Source of the DNA: Williamsia muralis
GTDB taxonomy: Bacteria > Actinomycetota > Actinomycetes > Mycobacteriales > Mycobacteriaceae
Assembly: GCF_002735905.1 (NCBI RefSeq)
Contig: NZ_PEBD01000005.1
Span: forward strand, 186,001 to 250,000
Length of the DNA stretch: 64,000 nucleotides
Direction of reading: 5' to 3'
The translations under genes were made by a program, and so were the position numbers. Shown piece after piece: positions 44,955 through 53,790 of the stretch (position 1 is its first letter; every line of letters starts with the position of its first letter). The notes beneath the pieces are model-generated. The model did no database searches. It was not told the DNA's origin and saw only the letters and a program-made list of their open reading frames with translations.

Positions 44955-45063
44955 GCGATTCTCCCTGCGATCAGTGCGATCTGATGTGTGATGACTTCAG
45001 TCTTCTGCGGAACGGATGAGGGCTCCAGGCCGTCATGCGTAGTCTCATCGGTCTATCGACGTA

Positions 45064-45078
45064 AGCTATTGCCAGCTA
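45064..45078 (-). promoter_or_regulatory. short direct repeat upstream of the FAD oxidoreductase
   Basis: In the 168-base gap 44955-45122 the sequence TAGCT occurs twice on the minus strand with a 10-base period. It may be part of a promoter region for the FAD-oxidoreductase/PfaA unit; no terminator hairpin is visible in the gap. Confidence 0.25.
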
Positions 45079-45122
45079 ACAGGTTTCAGAATTCATCCTG
45101 CGTTCATGCTGCTACAGACTGG

Positions 45123-46814
45123 TTACACCCGGATTGCGTACAGCTCATCGACAAGGTGCCGATGTGTGTCGATGATGTTGGTGCGCCTGAGTTTCAGCGA
45201 TGAGGTCAGGAGGCCTTCTTGCACCGTGAAGTCACCTTCGACGATTCGGAACTCGCGAATGGACTCGGCACGCGACACCAGGCTGTTGGCATCGTCGATC
45301 GCCTGCTGCACAGCGCGGGTCAACCGTGTATCCGTGAGGTCGTCGGTGGCGTCGGTCGTTTCTTTTCGCCATCGGGCGTACTGGGCCTGATCCAGCGTCA
45401 CCAGTGCGGTGACAAATGGTCGGCCGTCGGCGATGACGATGCAATTGCTCACCAACGGGTGCAGGCGGATCCTGTCCTCGAGTGGCGTGGGGGCGACGTT
45501 CTTTCCCCCGCTGGTCACCAGGATCTCCTTCTTGCGGCCCGTGATGACGAGATACCCGTCGGCGTCCAGCTCGCCGATGTCGCCGGTGTGGAGCCATCCC
45601 TCCGCGTCCACGGCGGTCTTGTCCGCGGCGGCGCCCCAGTACCCACGGCTGACGTTGGCTCCTCCCACAAGCACTTCGCCGTCGTCGGCGATCGCGACCG
45701 TCGTCCCCGGAATAGGGCGTCCCACAGTGCCGACCCGGTTGGTCATGGGCTCGTTGACCGTCACTGCGGTGGCGGTCTCGGTCATGCCGTAGCAGTTGAG
45801 GAGTCGCACACCGAACCCCGCATAGAACGCAACTGTCGTCGCATCGAGCGATGCACCACCCGAGATCACGTTGGTCAGGCGACCGCCGAGCAATCCGGCA
45901 ACGGGTTCGGCGGCGTCGAGTTCGGTCGACGTCAACGCCGTGTGACCACGCGCGATCGCTCCGGCCTCGTCTGCCGGGGTGAGGCCTTGCCGGGCGATCT
46001 TGCGGATCTTCTCCAGTGCGTAGGGCACCAGGGCGAGAAAGCTCGGCGAGATCGACGGAAGTTGCGGGATCAGCTCCGGGATGCTGCTGATGAAGTGGGT
46101 CTTGGTGCCGCCCAGCAAACCGGCGAACAAGATCGTCTGACCGAACACGTGCGACAGAGGCAAAGCCAGAGCTGTCACCGCGGTTGGATCGACGAACATG
46201 TCACCGGTTCGCAGCACTGTGTTCGACGCCGCTGCGAACATGTTGCGGTGGGAGATGACACATCCCTTTGCGGGACCCGTTGTGCCGCTGGTGTATACGA
46301 TCATCGCGACGTCGTCGGCCACACACGCTGCCAAGGTGTCCTCGATGTCGAGCGCGGCCGCCGACGCGTCGATCAGATCGTCGAATGTGATCGCCGGTAC
46401 TCCCCCTTCGACGAGTCGATGACTGTCCGTGTCCGTGTCGGCAATGCCCAGTACCGCCCCTGAATCGGCCAGAATGTGCGCGATCTGCTGGGCGGACGAG
46501 GTCGGGTACACCGGAACCACCACGGCTCCGAGCGCGAGAACAGCAAGGTCGGTCAGCACCCAGTCGAGGCTGGTTGTCGACAGGATCGCGACCCGATCAC
46601 CCCGGCGTACACCACGCTCGGAGAGGATCCCAGCACGCTGGCGAACCTCGTCGTCGGCCTGAGCGCCGGACAGCGCGGGACCATCTGCACCCGCGACAAG
46701 TATTTGCCGTAAAGAATTGCTTCCGAATACTTTTCGAACCCGGTCGTACAGGTTCTCGTCGGCCAGGAGGTCAAGGCCAGTACCGCCGTGCGATATCTGC
46801 TTCATGAGAACCAT
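45123..46814 (-). CDS. long-chain acyl-CoA ligase (563 aa)
   Basis: An ANL enzyme distinct from the FAAL: P-loop YTSGTTGPAKG, then LNCYGMTETATAVTV, VSRGYWGAAADKT, LHTGDIGELDADGY and TGRKKEILVTSGGKN. The overall pattern is that of FadD15-like long-chain synthetases (AMP-forming, CoA-accepting). Met at 46814 or 46805 could start it; GGAAGG lies 12 bases before the first. It shares the strand of the PfaA-like unit and could supply or recover CoA-activated chains. Confidence 0.9.
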   Translation of the reverse strand: MVLMKQISHGGTGLDLLADENLYDRVRKVFGSNSLRQILVAGADGPALSGAQADDEVRQRAGILSERGVRRGDRVAILSTTSLDWVLTDLAVLALGAVVVPVYPTSSAQQIAHILADSGAVLGIADTDTDSHRLVEGGVPAITFDDLIDASAAALDIEDTLAACVADDVAMIVYTSGTTGPAKGCVISHRNMFAAASNTVLRTGDMFVDPTAVTALALPLSHVFGQTILFAGLLGGTKTHFISSIPELIPQLPSISPSFLALVPYALEKIRKIARQGLTPADEAGAIARGHTALTSTELDAAEPVAGLLGGRLTNVISGGASLDATTVAFYAGFGVRLLNCYGMTETATAVTVNEPMTNRVGTVGRPIPGTTVAIADDGEVLVGGANVSRGYWGAAADKTAVDAEGWLHTGDIGELDADGYLVITGRKKEILVTSGGKNVAPTPLEDRIRLHPLVSNCIVIADGRPFVTALVTLDQAQYARWRKETTDATDDLTDTRLTRAVQQAIDDANSLVSRAESIREFRIVEGDFTVQEGLLTSSLKLRRTNIIDTHRHLVDELYAIRV

Positions 46815-46888
46815 GGTTGTTCGTGGCCTTCCGGCAGGGCAGTACGAGCGTCACTTTCCGACCGTGCCAGAGGTTTTGCCTATGGCAG

Positions 46889-47944
46889 TCAGTGAGCGAT
46901 AGCAATCCGGTGGCCCGGGCCGGCCGGAGATTGTGCCGGAACCCGCGACGACGAGGTCCTGGACAACACATTCTGAGACTTCGCATCTGGAGGATTGTTC
47001 TGTGACTGAGATGCCAACGTACCGGCGCGCCTGGCTGTTTCGTCTTCGTCACATATCTCGTCGACGCATTCGACGAAGGCATCCACCGCGCTGTTCACCG
47101 TGGAAGCCGACCACACCATGTACAGGTCGATGGTGGGAATCGGGTCGATGAGTTTGACCGCCACGGAGGACGCACCCGCGGTGCCCATACCCACTGCCGC
47201 CGCCCGCGACAGCGATGCGAATGCGACATACGGTTTCACCGCAACCATGTGCGCTGTTCCACTCGGGTCGTCCGAGGTCTGCGCGATCGTCAGTGAGACC
47301 CCTGCCTCGGTCGCTGCCGCGACGATCACGTCATACATCGCGGGGCACTGTTCGCGGGCGAACAGCACGCATCGTTCGGCGGCCAGCTCCGCGCATTGCA
47401 CGCTCGACCGGCCGGCCCACGGATGCGAGCGACCGACCACGGCCACGATGGGAACCTTGGACAACAGCAACCTGGCCCGCAATCCCGGCAGCTGCGGCCG
47501 ACCATAAACCAGGGCGACGTCGAGCGAACCGTCCTGGAGCCCGCCGAGTTGTGGACCCGTGCGCTTCTCCCACAGCGACACCGCCATCCTGGGGTGCCGC
47601 TCGTTGAGCCTGGTCAACGCCGCGGGCAGGACGTGTCTGCTCGCCGGGAAGTTGTATCCGATGTTCAGGGATCCGACCTGGCCGGCGGCTGTCGACTTCG
47701 CGACATCGACAGCCTTTTCCATCTGTGCGACCACCACTCTGGCCTGTTTGGCGAACTCGACACCAGACGAGGTCAATTGGACTTCGTGTGACGTGCGGAC
47801 CACGAGCGTGACACCCAGTGACTTCTCCAGCTTCTGCAGTTGTGCACTGAGCGACGGCTGTGACAGATGCAGACGTGCGGCGGCCCGGCCGAAATGCAAT
47901 TCTTCAGCGAGGGTGATGAATGACTTGAGATGTCGAAAATCCAT
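46889..47944 (-). CDS. LysR-type transcriptional regulator (351 aa)
   Basis: The N-terminal winged helix-turn-helix is MDFRHLKSFITLAEELHFGR followed by AAARLHLSQPSLSAQLQKLE, a classic LysR pattern. The co-inducer domain follows from about residue 90. The last ~45 residues are a Ser/Gln/Pro-rich tail not typical of the family. AAGGGGGC precedes the ATG. It lies at the head of the minus-strand unit, 74 bases before the acyl-CoA ligase, and is the only regulator next to the lipid cluster, so it may control it. The inducer is unknown. Confidence 0.9.
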   Translation of the reverse strand: MDFRHLKSFITLAEELHFGRAAARLHLSQPSLSAQLQKLEKSLGVTLVVRTSHEVQLTSSGVEFAKQARVVVAQMEKAVDVAKSTAAGQVGSLNIGYNFPASRHVLPAALTRLNERHPRMAVSLWEKRTGPQLGGLQDGSLDVALVYGRPQLPGLRARLLLSKVPIVAVVGRSHPWAGRSSVQCAELAAERCVLFAREQCPAMYDVIVAAATEAGVSLTIAQTSDDPSGTAHMVAVKPYVAFASLSRAAAVGMGTAGASSVAVKLIDPIPTIDLYMVWSASTVNSAVDAFVECVDEICDEDETARRAGTLASQSQNNPPDAKSQNVLSRTSSSRVPAQSPAGPGHRIAIAH

Positions 47945-47962
47945 TGCGCCCCCTTACCTGGA

Positions 47963-47983
47963 CTCGCTCGGAAGACTAGCGAG
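47963..47983. promoter_or_regulatory. inverted repeat upstream of lysR-type gene
   Basis: CTCGCT (47963-47968) and AGCGAG (47978-47983) are 6-base arms with a 9-base spacer, 19 bases in front of the regulator ATG. The geometry suits a LysR autoregulatory site, but arms this short could occur by chance. Confidence 0.35.
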
Positions 47984-48140
47984 GCCGGGTGACCCACGGT
48001 GAAACGTCAGGTGCCCCCTCGGTGTCGAAGGAACCAAGCCCCATACCGGAATCGACATGCGTGTGTGTCCCGTCACCTGCGACAGCAGTCGGGACTGTGC
48101 GGGGTGGGATATTTTGTCCGCACTTGGGTACAGATCGCAC

Positions 48141-48578
48141 GTGTCGAATAATCATGAATCCGCGCCCCTTGATCAGCGCCGGCCCGAAGGGGTGACCGAC
48201 GCAACCGTATCGGCCGTCGGGAAGGTATCTGAAGCTCTCGAATGCGCCGATCGTGCGCGTGGGCACCTCTACTCCTTCCACCAGCTCGTGGGTCACGCCG
48301 ACCTCCTGCTCGGTGAGGCGGTCGAGGCACTACGTGATGCTGGCCACCATGAGCAGGCCGACCGGCTGGAGGAAGACATGGTCGGTCGGAACGTGATCGA
48401 AGACAGGTGGACCTTCCAGATCGTCGAAGTCTTCGACGACAACTACTGGTCGCAGTTTCGAGAGCACGACCGACAGATCAGGGATGAACTCCAAGGCGGT
48501 GTCCGACATGTGTTCGAGGCAGAGATGAAGCAGCGTCGGCGCACCCACGGCCGACGCCATCACGAAGAGAAGCCCTGA
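48141..48578 (+). CDS. conserved helical protein of unknown function (145 aa)
   Basis: The useful part runs from VSNNHESAP to the Arg/His-rich end RRTHGRRHHEEKP. It is helical (ALECADRARGHLYSFHQLVG, then LGEAVEALRDAGH and RHVFEAEMKQRRR). The GRNVIEDRWTFQIVEVFDDN segment looks like a conserved block in actinobacterial proteins of unknown role. GTG 48141 and GTG 48192 are both in frame; the former is chosen because residues before it look non-coding. It sits divergent from the LysR gene, ahead of the coiled-coil genes. Confidence 0.6.
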   Translation: MSNNHESAPLDQRRPEGVTDATVSAVGKVSEALECADRARGHLYSFHQLVGHADLLLGEAVEALRDAGHHEQADRLEEDMVGRNVIEDRWTFQIVEVFDDNYWSQFREHDRQIRDELQGGVRHVFEAEMKQRRRTHGRRHHEEKP

Positions 48579-48723
48579 CCAGCGAACCATTCTGTGGTCC
48601 CGGTCACATTGGCGGGCCATATCCGGTTCAAACGGCTCGCCGCGGGGAACCACTTGTCCGCAGACACCCACCGAGACTCACACCGAGTACTCGAATCGAT
48701 GTCATCAGAAGGAGTCTTTTCAG

Positions 48724-49281
48724 ATGAACGAGGACAGCAAGGCCGACCAGGCCCGCAAGGGCCTCTTCGACTCGGTCAAAGGCAAGGCCAAAGAAGTCGC
48801 CGGCGCCGTGACCGGCAACGATTCGCTGACCGCCGAAGGCCAACTCGAGCAGACCCAGGCCCAGCAACGCAAAGAAGCCAACAGCGTCGAGGCGGTCGCG
48901 GATGCCGAGGCCGAGCAGGCACGGGCCCAGGCCCAGAAAGCCCGCGCCGAGAGCGCCGAAGAGCGCATCGAGGTGAGCGCGGAGACAGCGGCAGCGGAGC
49001 GCGCTGCTCATGAGGCGCAGCAAGCTCAGAAACGTGCCGCAGAGCAGCAGGAACAGAAGAAGGTGGCGGTCGAGCAGACCCAGGCCGAGCTCGACGCCCG
49101 TGCCAAGGAGCAGCAGGCAAGAGCCGAGGAGCGTGCTGAGCTCGCCGATGCTGCCGACGATGTGGTCGAGGCCGCCGATGAGCATCAGGAGTCGGTGAAG
49201 GAGGCTTCAGACGCGCAGGCGGAGGCCGACCGTATTCGCCGCCAGGCTGACGGCCTCACCGATCAGGCAGACCTTTCCTAG
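48724..49281 (+). CDS. CsbD-like protein with long coiled coil (185 aa)
   Basis: Residues 10-45 (LFDSVKGKAKEVAGAVTGND) match the CsbD family, small general-stress proteins of unknown biochemical role. From about residue 48 to the end the protein is an Ala/Glu/Gln/Arg-rich coiled coil with no transmembrane segment. The fusion of CsbD to a coiled coil is unusual in length. GAAGGAG lies upstream. The next gene encodes another coiled-coil protein 33 bases later, so the two probably form one structural system. Confidence 0.8.
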   Translation: MNEDSKADQARKGLFDSVKGKAKEVAGAVTGNDSLTAEGQLEQTQAQQRKEANSVEAVADAEAEQARAQAQKARAESAEERIEVSAETAAAERAAHEAQQAQKRAAEQQEQKKVAVEQTQAELDARAKEQQARAEERAELADAADDVVEAADEHQESVKEASDAQAEADRIRRQADGLTDQADLS

Positions 49282-49314
49282 AGCAACGTGCTCATCAGAC
49301 CCAGGAGTACCCCC

Positions 49315-49998
49315 ATGAACGTCATCCAAGTTCCGTTCGCAGTACTACGCGTGCAGTATAAGATCGCGCGATTCCCGTTGCAGTTGATCGAGGACCGAGT
49401 CGTGTCGCGGCTCGACTCCGAGGCACCGGCACGCCTTCTCTACGAGCGTTCGCTCGGAGTGCTCGATTCCACGGTCGGCGGCCTGTTAGGTGACCCGGCG
49501 ATCGAGAAGCGCGGTTCGGCTCTGACCGAGCGCAGCGAGAAGCTGGGCCGTGCGGCGCAGCTCGAAGAAGAGGCGACACGCAAGCGCCAGCAGGCCGACG
49601 CTGAGCTGAAGGCCAAGCGTGACAACGCGATCAACGAGCAGAAGCAGGCCCGCGAGAACAAGCAGCGCGAGATCAAAGAAGCGGAGCAGTCAGCCGCCGA
49701 GCGCAAGCAGGCCGCAGAGGAGGCCGCTGAGCAAAGAACTGCCAAGGCGAAACAACAGGCAGACGAGCTGGCCGCCAAACGCAAGCAGGCAGCCGAGGCG
49801 GCAAAGCGCGACGAGCAGGCGAAGATCAAGGCCGCCGAAGACAAGGCGACCGCAGCTGCGAAGGCGAAGGCGCAGGACGCCGCCGCCAAGCGTGACGACG
49901 CCGAGAGCAAGCGTGCACAGGCCGATCGTGTGGAGAAATTGGCCGACGCCGAGAAGTCGAAGCGGCAGGCCGAGCGCGCCAACAACAACAAGAACTGA
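49315..49998 (+). CDS. coiled-coil protein with short N-terminal globular region (227 aa)
   Basis: The first ~80 residues (NVIQVPFAVLRVQYKIARFP, RLLYERSLGVLDSTVGGLLG) are amphipathic and could dock on a membrane. From about 85 on the protein is a Lys/Ala/Glu/Gln coiled coil with repeated K/R-Q-A-x-E patterns. I do not recognise a catalytic domain. ATG 49315 follows AGGAG. It appears to be co-transcribed with the CsbD-like gene. The strong charge pattern suggests a filament or scaffold, which is inference. Confidence 0.75.
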   Translation: MNVIQVPFAVLRVQYKIARFPLQLIEDRVVSRLDSEAPARLLYERSLGVLDSTVGGLLGDPAIEKRGSALTERSEKLGRAAQLEEEATRKRQQADAELKAKRDNAINEQKQARENKQREIKEAEQSAAERKQAAEEAAEQRTAKAKQQADELAAKRKQAAEAAKRDEQAKIKAAEDKATAAAKAKAQDAAAKRDDAESKRAQADRVEKLADAEKSKRQAERANNNKN

Positions 49999-50033
49999 GA
50001 GTGGGTCGGGCTCACAGGCAGGTCTACAAGTAG

Positions 50034-51581
50034 ATGACCCAGGCGCGTGAGCCCGAATCCGGCCGGATCGGACGGCACAGTCACAACTACATGACGATCG
50101 GCGACGTGGCTGAATTCCTGCGTGCGCCCGTGAACATCGACGACGACCCCCTGACGCCAGAGCACCTCGCCTCTGGCGTCAGCGTCGATTCGAGGCAGGT
50201 TCGGCCGGGCGACATCTATGTGGCGTTGCCTGGCAATCGATTCCACGGAATGGACTTTGTCGGCGAAGCCGCGAGACGGGGGGCCGTCGCGGTGGTCAGT
50301 GATCTGCCCACAGCGATATTGCCTGCGCTGGTGGTGGCCAGACCGCGGGCGGTGCTCGGTCCGCTGGCCTCGGCCGTCTATGGGAGTCCCTCACGCGATA
50401 TGGACGTCTACGGCGTGACCGGCACAAACGGGAAGACGTCCGTTGCCTACCTGCTCGATGCCGCACTCACAGCAAACAGCCGGACCACCGGTCTGATCAC
50501 GGGCGTTGACGTCCGAGGCCCGCGAACGAGCTATCCCGGGGTACGGACCACTCCCGAAGCGCCGCTACTGCAAGAGACTCTGGCGTCGTTCCGCGACCAA
50601 GGCGTCGACGCGGTGGCATTCGAGGCATCAAGTCACGGTTTGGCGTACGGCAGGGTCGATGGCACGTACCTGCGTGCGGGCGTCTTCACGAATCTTTCCC
50701 CGGACCATCTCGATTTCCACCCGAACATGGACGAGTACTTCAGGGTCAAGGCTTCCCTCTTCCGCGCCGAGCGGTGCCGGTTGGGTGTGATCAACGTCGA
50801 CGACGAGTACGGCAGACGGCTCGCCGCCCAGATCGATACCGAGATGGTGAGCGTGTCCGCTGCCGATCCGGCAGCCGACTTCTACGTCGAGCATGTACGA
50901 GCACACGCGCGCGGAACCTCATTCACCTTGCGCAGCCCTTACGGCCGCTTCCCTGTTCATCTGCAATTGCTCGGATCTGCGCAGGCGGTCAATGCATCGG
51001 CTGCGATTGCGGCGGTCGCCGCCACCGGGAATGACATCGTCTCCGCTATTGGCGGTGTCGAGGTGCTCAGCGGCATACCGGGCCGGCTCGAGTCCGTCGA
51101 CGCGGGCCAGCCGTTCCTGGCGTTCGTCGACTACATGCACAACGGCGCAGGCCAGCGGACGGTGCTTCCATTCCTTCGGTCCCTGACGTCCCGGCGGGTC
51201 ATCGCAGTGATCGGAGCAACCGGCGACCGAGACCCCGGCAAACGGGTCCCACTCGGCTTCAACGCCGCAGGCATGGCGGACATCGTGATAGTCACCGACG
51301 AGAGTCCATACTCCGAAGACCCCGCTACGCTGCGCGCGTCTGTGGTCGCCGGAGCCAGGTCAGCCCGGGCAGCCCATGTCATCGAACAACCGGGCCGCGC
51401 CAGTGCAATCGACCTCGCCATCGGCCTCGCGGAGAAGGGCGACGTTGTGGTGGTAGCCGGACGTGGTCACTCGCCCACCCTCATCTCTGGTGAGCGAAGT
51501 GAACCCTTCGATGATCGAGCGGTGGTGCGCGACGCGATTCTGCATCGGTCGCCACAACGCAGACAGCTGCCGACCGGATGA
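50034..51581 (+). CDS. MurE-like Mur ligase with altered specificity motif (515 aa)
   Basis: The protein has the three-domain plan of UDP-N-acetylmuramoyl-tripeptide synthetase. An N-terminal domain reads VSVDSRQVRPGDIYVALPGN. The ATP site is YGVTGTNGKTSVAYLL (GTNGKT 130-135). EASSHGLAYGRVDGTYLRAG and NLSPDHLDFHPNMDEYFRVK (carbamylated Lys region) follow. At the place where MurE has D-N-P-R for meso-diaminopimelate the sequence is TDESPYSED, so a different amino acid or other substrate is likely. It stands apart from any cell-wall cluster, next to stress genes. A start at 50091 is also possible. Confidence 0.85.
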   Translation: MTQAREPESGRIGRHSHNYMTIGDVAEFLRAPVNIDDDPLTPEHLASGVSVDSRQVRPGDIYVALPGNRFHGMDFVGEAARRGAVAVVSDLPTAILPALVVARPRAVLGPLASAVYGSPSRDMDVYGVTGTNGKTSVAYLLDAALTANSRTTGLITGVDVRGPRTSYPGVRTTPEAPLLQETLASFRDQGVDAVAFEASSHGLAYGRVDGTYLRAGVFTNLSPDHLDFHPNMDEYFRVKASLFRAERCRLGVINVDDEYGRRLAAQIDTEMVSVSAADPAADFYVEHVRAHARGTSFTLRSPYGRFPVHLQLLGSAQAVNASAAIAAVAATGNDIVSAIGGVEVLSGIPGRLESVDAGQPFLAFVDYMHNGAGQRTVLPFLRSLTSRRVIAVIGATGDRDPGKRVPLGFNAAGMADIVIVTDESPYSEDPATLRASVVAGARSARAAHVIEQPGRASAIDLAIGLAEKGDVVVVAGRGHSPTLISGERSEPFDDRAVVRDAILHRSPQRRQLPTG

Positions 51582-51598
51582 ACCGGCCGGCAGCTGTC
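51562..51598. terminator. bidirectional terminator hairpin
   Basis: GACAGCTGCCG (51562-51572) pairs with CGGCAGCTGTC (51588-51598), and inner CCGG (51574-51577) with CCGG (51583-51586). There is one mismatch and a 5-base loop. It covers the stop codon of the MurE-like gene and lies before the convergent catalase stop. Confidence 0.75.
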
Positions 51599-51616
51599 GA
51601 CAAGACGATTGCGTGA

Positions 51617-52519
51617 TCAGTCCGGGATTGCGTCCTTCAGCTTGCCCATGACGCCTTTTTCGGTACCGAGTTGAGCATTCTGCGGCGTGCCTTTCGAACC
51701 GTCGTAGGTGGAATACAGTTTCGGATCCGGCGGCGGGGCGGACGCCTTGTTTCCGAGTGGCTGGGGATCGGCGAGGAACCCCATCTGGTGAATGCCGTCG
51801 GGGGCAGTGCGATTAGCCCATCCCCCGGTCGACGAGAACTCTCCGTCCGACAGATGCCAGATGTCGGTGGCGTGCTCTGCGTGCTCTTCATCGAGGAGCG
51901 CATCAGGGGCGACCACACTGGCCAGACCATCAGCCTGCAACTCCTCGATCGCCGCCAGCCAGAGGTTCTGATGGTGTGTGTCGCGGGCCAGGTTGAACTT
52001 GAGCATGGCCTTCACGCCCGGGTCGTCAGTCATGTTGTAGAGGCGTGCCGTCTGCAGACGACCCTGCGACTCCGCGGTGACATTCGCACGGAAGTCGGCC
52101 AGCAGGTTTCCGCTCGCGATGACATACCGTCCGTTCCAGGGGTAACCGTTGCTGTCGGCGGGAAGTGCGCCGCCACCGGCCACGATTGCCTGCTGCGGGT
52201 CCATCCCGCCCATCACCGCGGCAACCACGGGGTCGCCACCGGCAGCCTTGCTGGACTCGGTTGCCGGCGCGCCCTCGAGAAGGCGCGCGACCATGACCGC
52301 CAGCATCTCCACGTGGCCGATCTCCTCGGTCGCGATGTCCATGATCAGGTCCTTGTACTTGCCCTCCATGCGGCAATTCCAGCCCTGGAACAGGTACTGC
52401 ATGGTCACTGTCATCTCGCCGAACGCGCCGCCGATGAGCTCTTGCAGTTTGTGCGCATAGACAGGGTCCGGCTTTTCTGGCTTGACGTCGAATTGCAGGT
52501 AGTCGGTGTGCTTGAACAT
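51617..52519 (-). CDS. manganese catalase (300 aa)
   Basis: A di-manganese catalase that disproportionates H2O2 in the cytoplasm. Ligands are recognisable: Glu35 (FGEMTVTMQYL), Glu66 and His69 (ATEEIGHVEML), Glu150 (TAESQGRLQ) and His182 or 183 (RDTHHQNLW). The sequence between and the C-terminal GYPWNGRYVIASGNLLADFR are family hallmarks. Start ATG 52519 has AGAGGAAC upstream. It is isolated on the minus strand and bounded by a strong hairpin; a stress-responsive promoter is expected upstream. Confidence 0.93.
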   Translation of the reverse strand: MFKHTDYLQFDVKPEKPDPVYAHKLQELIGGAFGEMTVTMQYLFQGWNCRMEGKYKDLIMDIATEEIGHVEMLAVMVARLLEGAPATESSKAAGGDPVVAAVMGGMDPQQAIVAGGGALPADSNGYPWNGRYVIASGNLLADFRANVTAESQGRLQTARLYNMTDDPGVKAMLKFNLARDTHHQNLWLAAIEELQADGLASVVAPDALLDEEHAEHATDIWHLSDGEFSSTGGWANRTAPDGIHQMGFLADPQPLGNKASAPPPDPKLYSTYDGSKGTPQNAQLGTEKGVMGKLKDAIPD

Positions 52520-53051
52520 GGTTCCTCTTTCAATCGGAATTTAGGGTTCCTGATTGCAAGGCACAGGTTCACAGGTCGATACCGAGGTGTCGCCCCCTAA
52601 GACACGCGAGGCGTCTGATGAACCCGACCTTGCGGCGATGCCCGGCCATGCTCGTTTCTCGACTGCGGGTTGCGTCGAACACCACCTAGCGGTCGCCTGT
52701 TGTCCAACCGAACATGAACAACCGCTTCCATCGCGTTACCCGGCAACAAAGGCAGCCAAACCAGCCGATGCCCTTACACCGAGAATGCGGCCACTTCGAC
52801 TCGGCGGCGGTACGGTGAGGTGATCGTGAGCATGGTCTAAACCCGGCGTTGCTTGCCCGCACACGGTGCCAGGAATGGTGCGGATGCCTGTTTCGAGTGA
52901 AACGTCAACGCAGACTAAGCATCTGCAATTTTGCGATCGCGGCGACGATGGCTCGGCGTCGCATCTGCAGACCGGGCCATCTCCGTAGGGCGACAGAGAT
53001 CGACGTACAACAAAATCCTGCTCGACGGCCAGATGGCCCTAGGAGGCGACC
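52520..53051. other. 532-base gene-free divergent region
   Basis: The region between the catalase and the GAF-ANTAR genes, divergently transcribed. ORFs in it are Arg-rich without ribosome-binding sites. GTTTC and GAAAC form a 5-base inverted repeat near 52890. No known sigma-factor promoter could be identified with confidence. Confidence 0.4.
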
Positions 53052-53762
53052 ATGACCAACCAAACTGATGACGCACGAAGCGTCCATGCGGCCATTGCGG
53101 AGTTGGCCCGGCAACTTCACGCCAGCGAACAACGTGATCTGCAGGGTGTGCTGGCAAACGTCGCCGAGGGTGCGGTGTCGAACGTGCCTGGTGCGGAGTA
53201 TGCCGGCATCACCGTCACAACCAATCGGGATACGATGACAACTCAGGTGGCCACGGATCCGATTGCCGAGTTGCACAACGATATTCAAATCAAGCACGGG
53301 CAGGGACCATGCCTGGTCGCCGCCTGGGACCAGCCCGTTGTCCGAGTCAACGACCTCACTTCCGAGACTCGATGGCCGGCTTACGCGGCAGACGCGGTCG
53401 CGCTCACTCCCTTTCGTTCGCTCATGTCTTTCCGGCTGTACACGCACAGCGAGACGCTGGGTTCGTTGACGCTCTACTCGCGCGCCCCACTCGCATTCAC
53501 CGAAGAATCCGAGGAGATCGGCCAGGTCTACGCGGCACATGCCGCGGTGGCATGGGCCGCCACCGAACGGGGTTCACAGTTCATGAGCGCTCTGGCCAGT
53601 CGCGACATCATCGGACAGGCCAAGGGCATGATCATGGAGCGTTTCGACATCGATGCGGTACAAGCTTTCGAGTTGCTCCGCAAACTGTCGCAGGACACCA
53701 ATACTCCCCTCGCCCGATTGGCAGCCGATCTGGTCCACAAAGACCATCCGCCGAAGCAATGA
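53052..53762 (+). CDS. GAF-ANTAR domain RNA-binding regulator (236 aa)
   Basis: An N-terminal helix is followed by a GAF sensor domain (about 40-170). At the C-terminus is an ANTAR domain: SRDIIGQAKGMIMERFDIDA then VQAFELLRKLSQDTNTPLAR, which binds hexaloop RNA hairpins and acts in transcription antitermination. Actinobacteria carry many GAF-ANTAR proteins. AGGAGG before the ATG fixes the start. A 51-aa peptide follows, then hemerythrin, whose leader holds a hexaloop hairpin. A role in their control is possible but unproven. Confidence 0.92.
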   Translation: MTNQTDDARSVHAAIAELARQLHASEQRDLQGVLANVAEGAVSNVPGAEYAGITVTTNRDTMTTQVATDPIAELHNDIQIKHGQGPCLVAAWDQPVVRVNDLTSETRWPAYAADAVALTPFRSLMSFRLYTHSETLGSLTLYSRAPLAFTEESEEIGQVYAAHAAVAWAATERGSQFMSALASRDIIGQAKGMIMERFDIDAVQAFELLRKLSQDTNTPLARLAADLVHKDHPPKQ

Positions 53763-53790
53763 AGACGACGCCCACACATAGAATCGAGAA

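Noticed and set aside
43734-44984. 416-codon plus-strand ORF
   Set aside because: It is the antisense of the FAD oxidoreductase; its product has no motif and the opposite strand has clear FAD signatures.
45219-46463. 414-codon plus-strand ORF
   Set aside because: Antisense of the acyl-CoA ligase, Arg/Gly/His-rich, no ribosome-binding site or domain.
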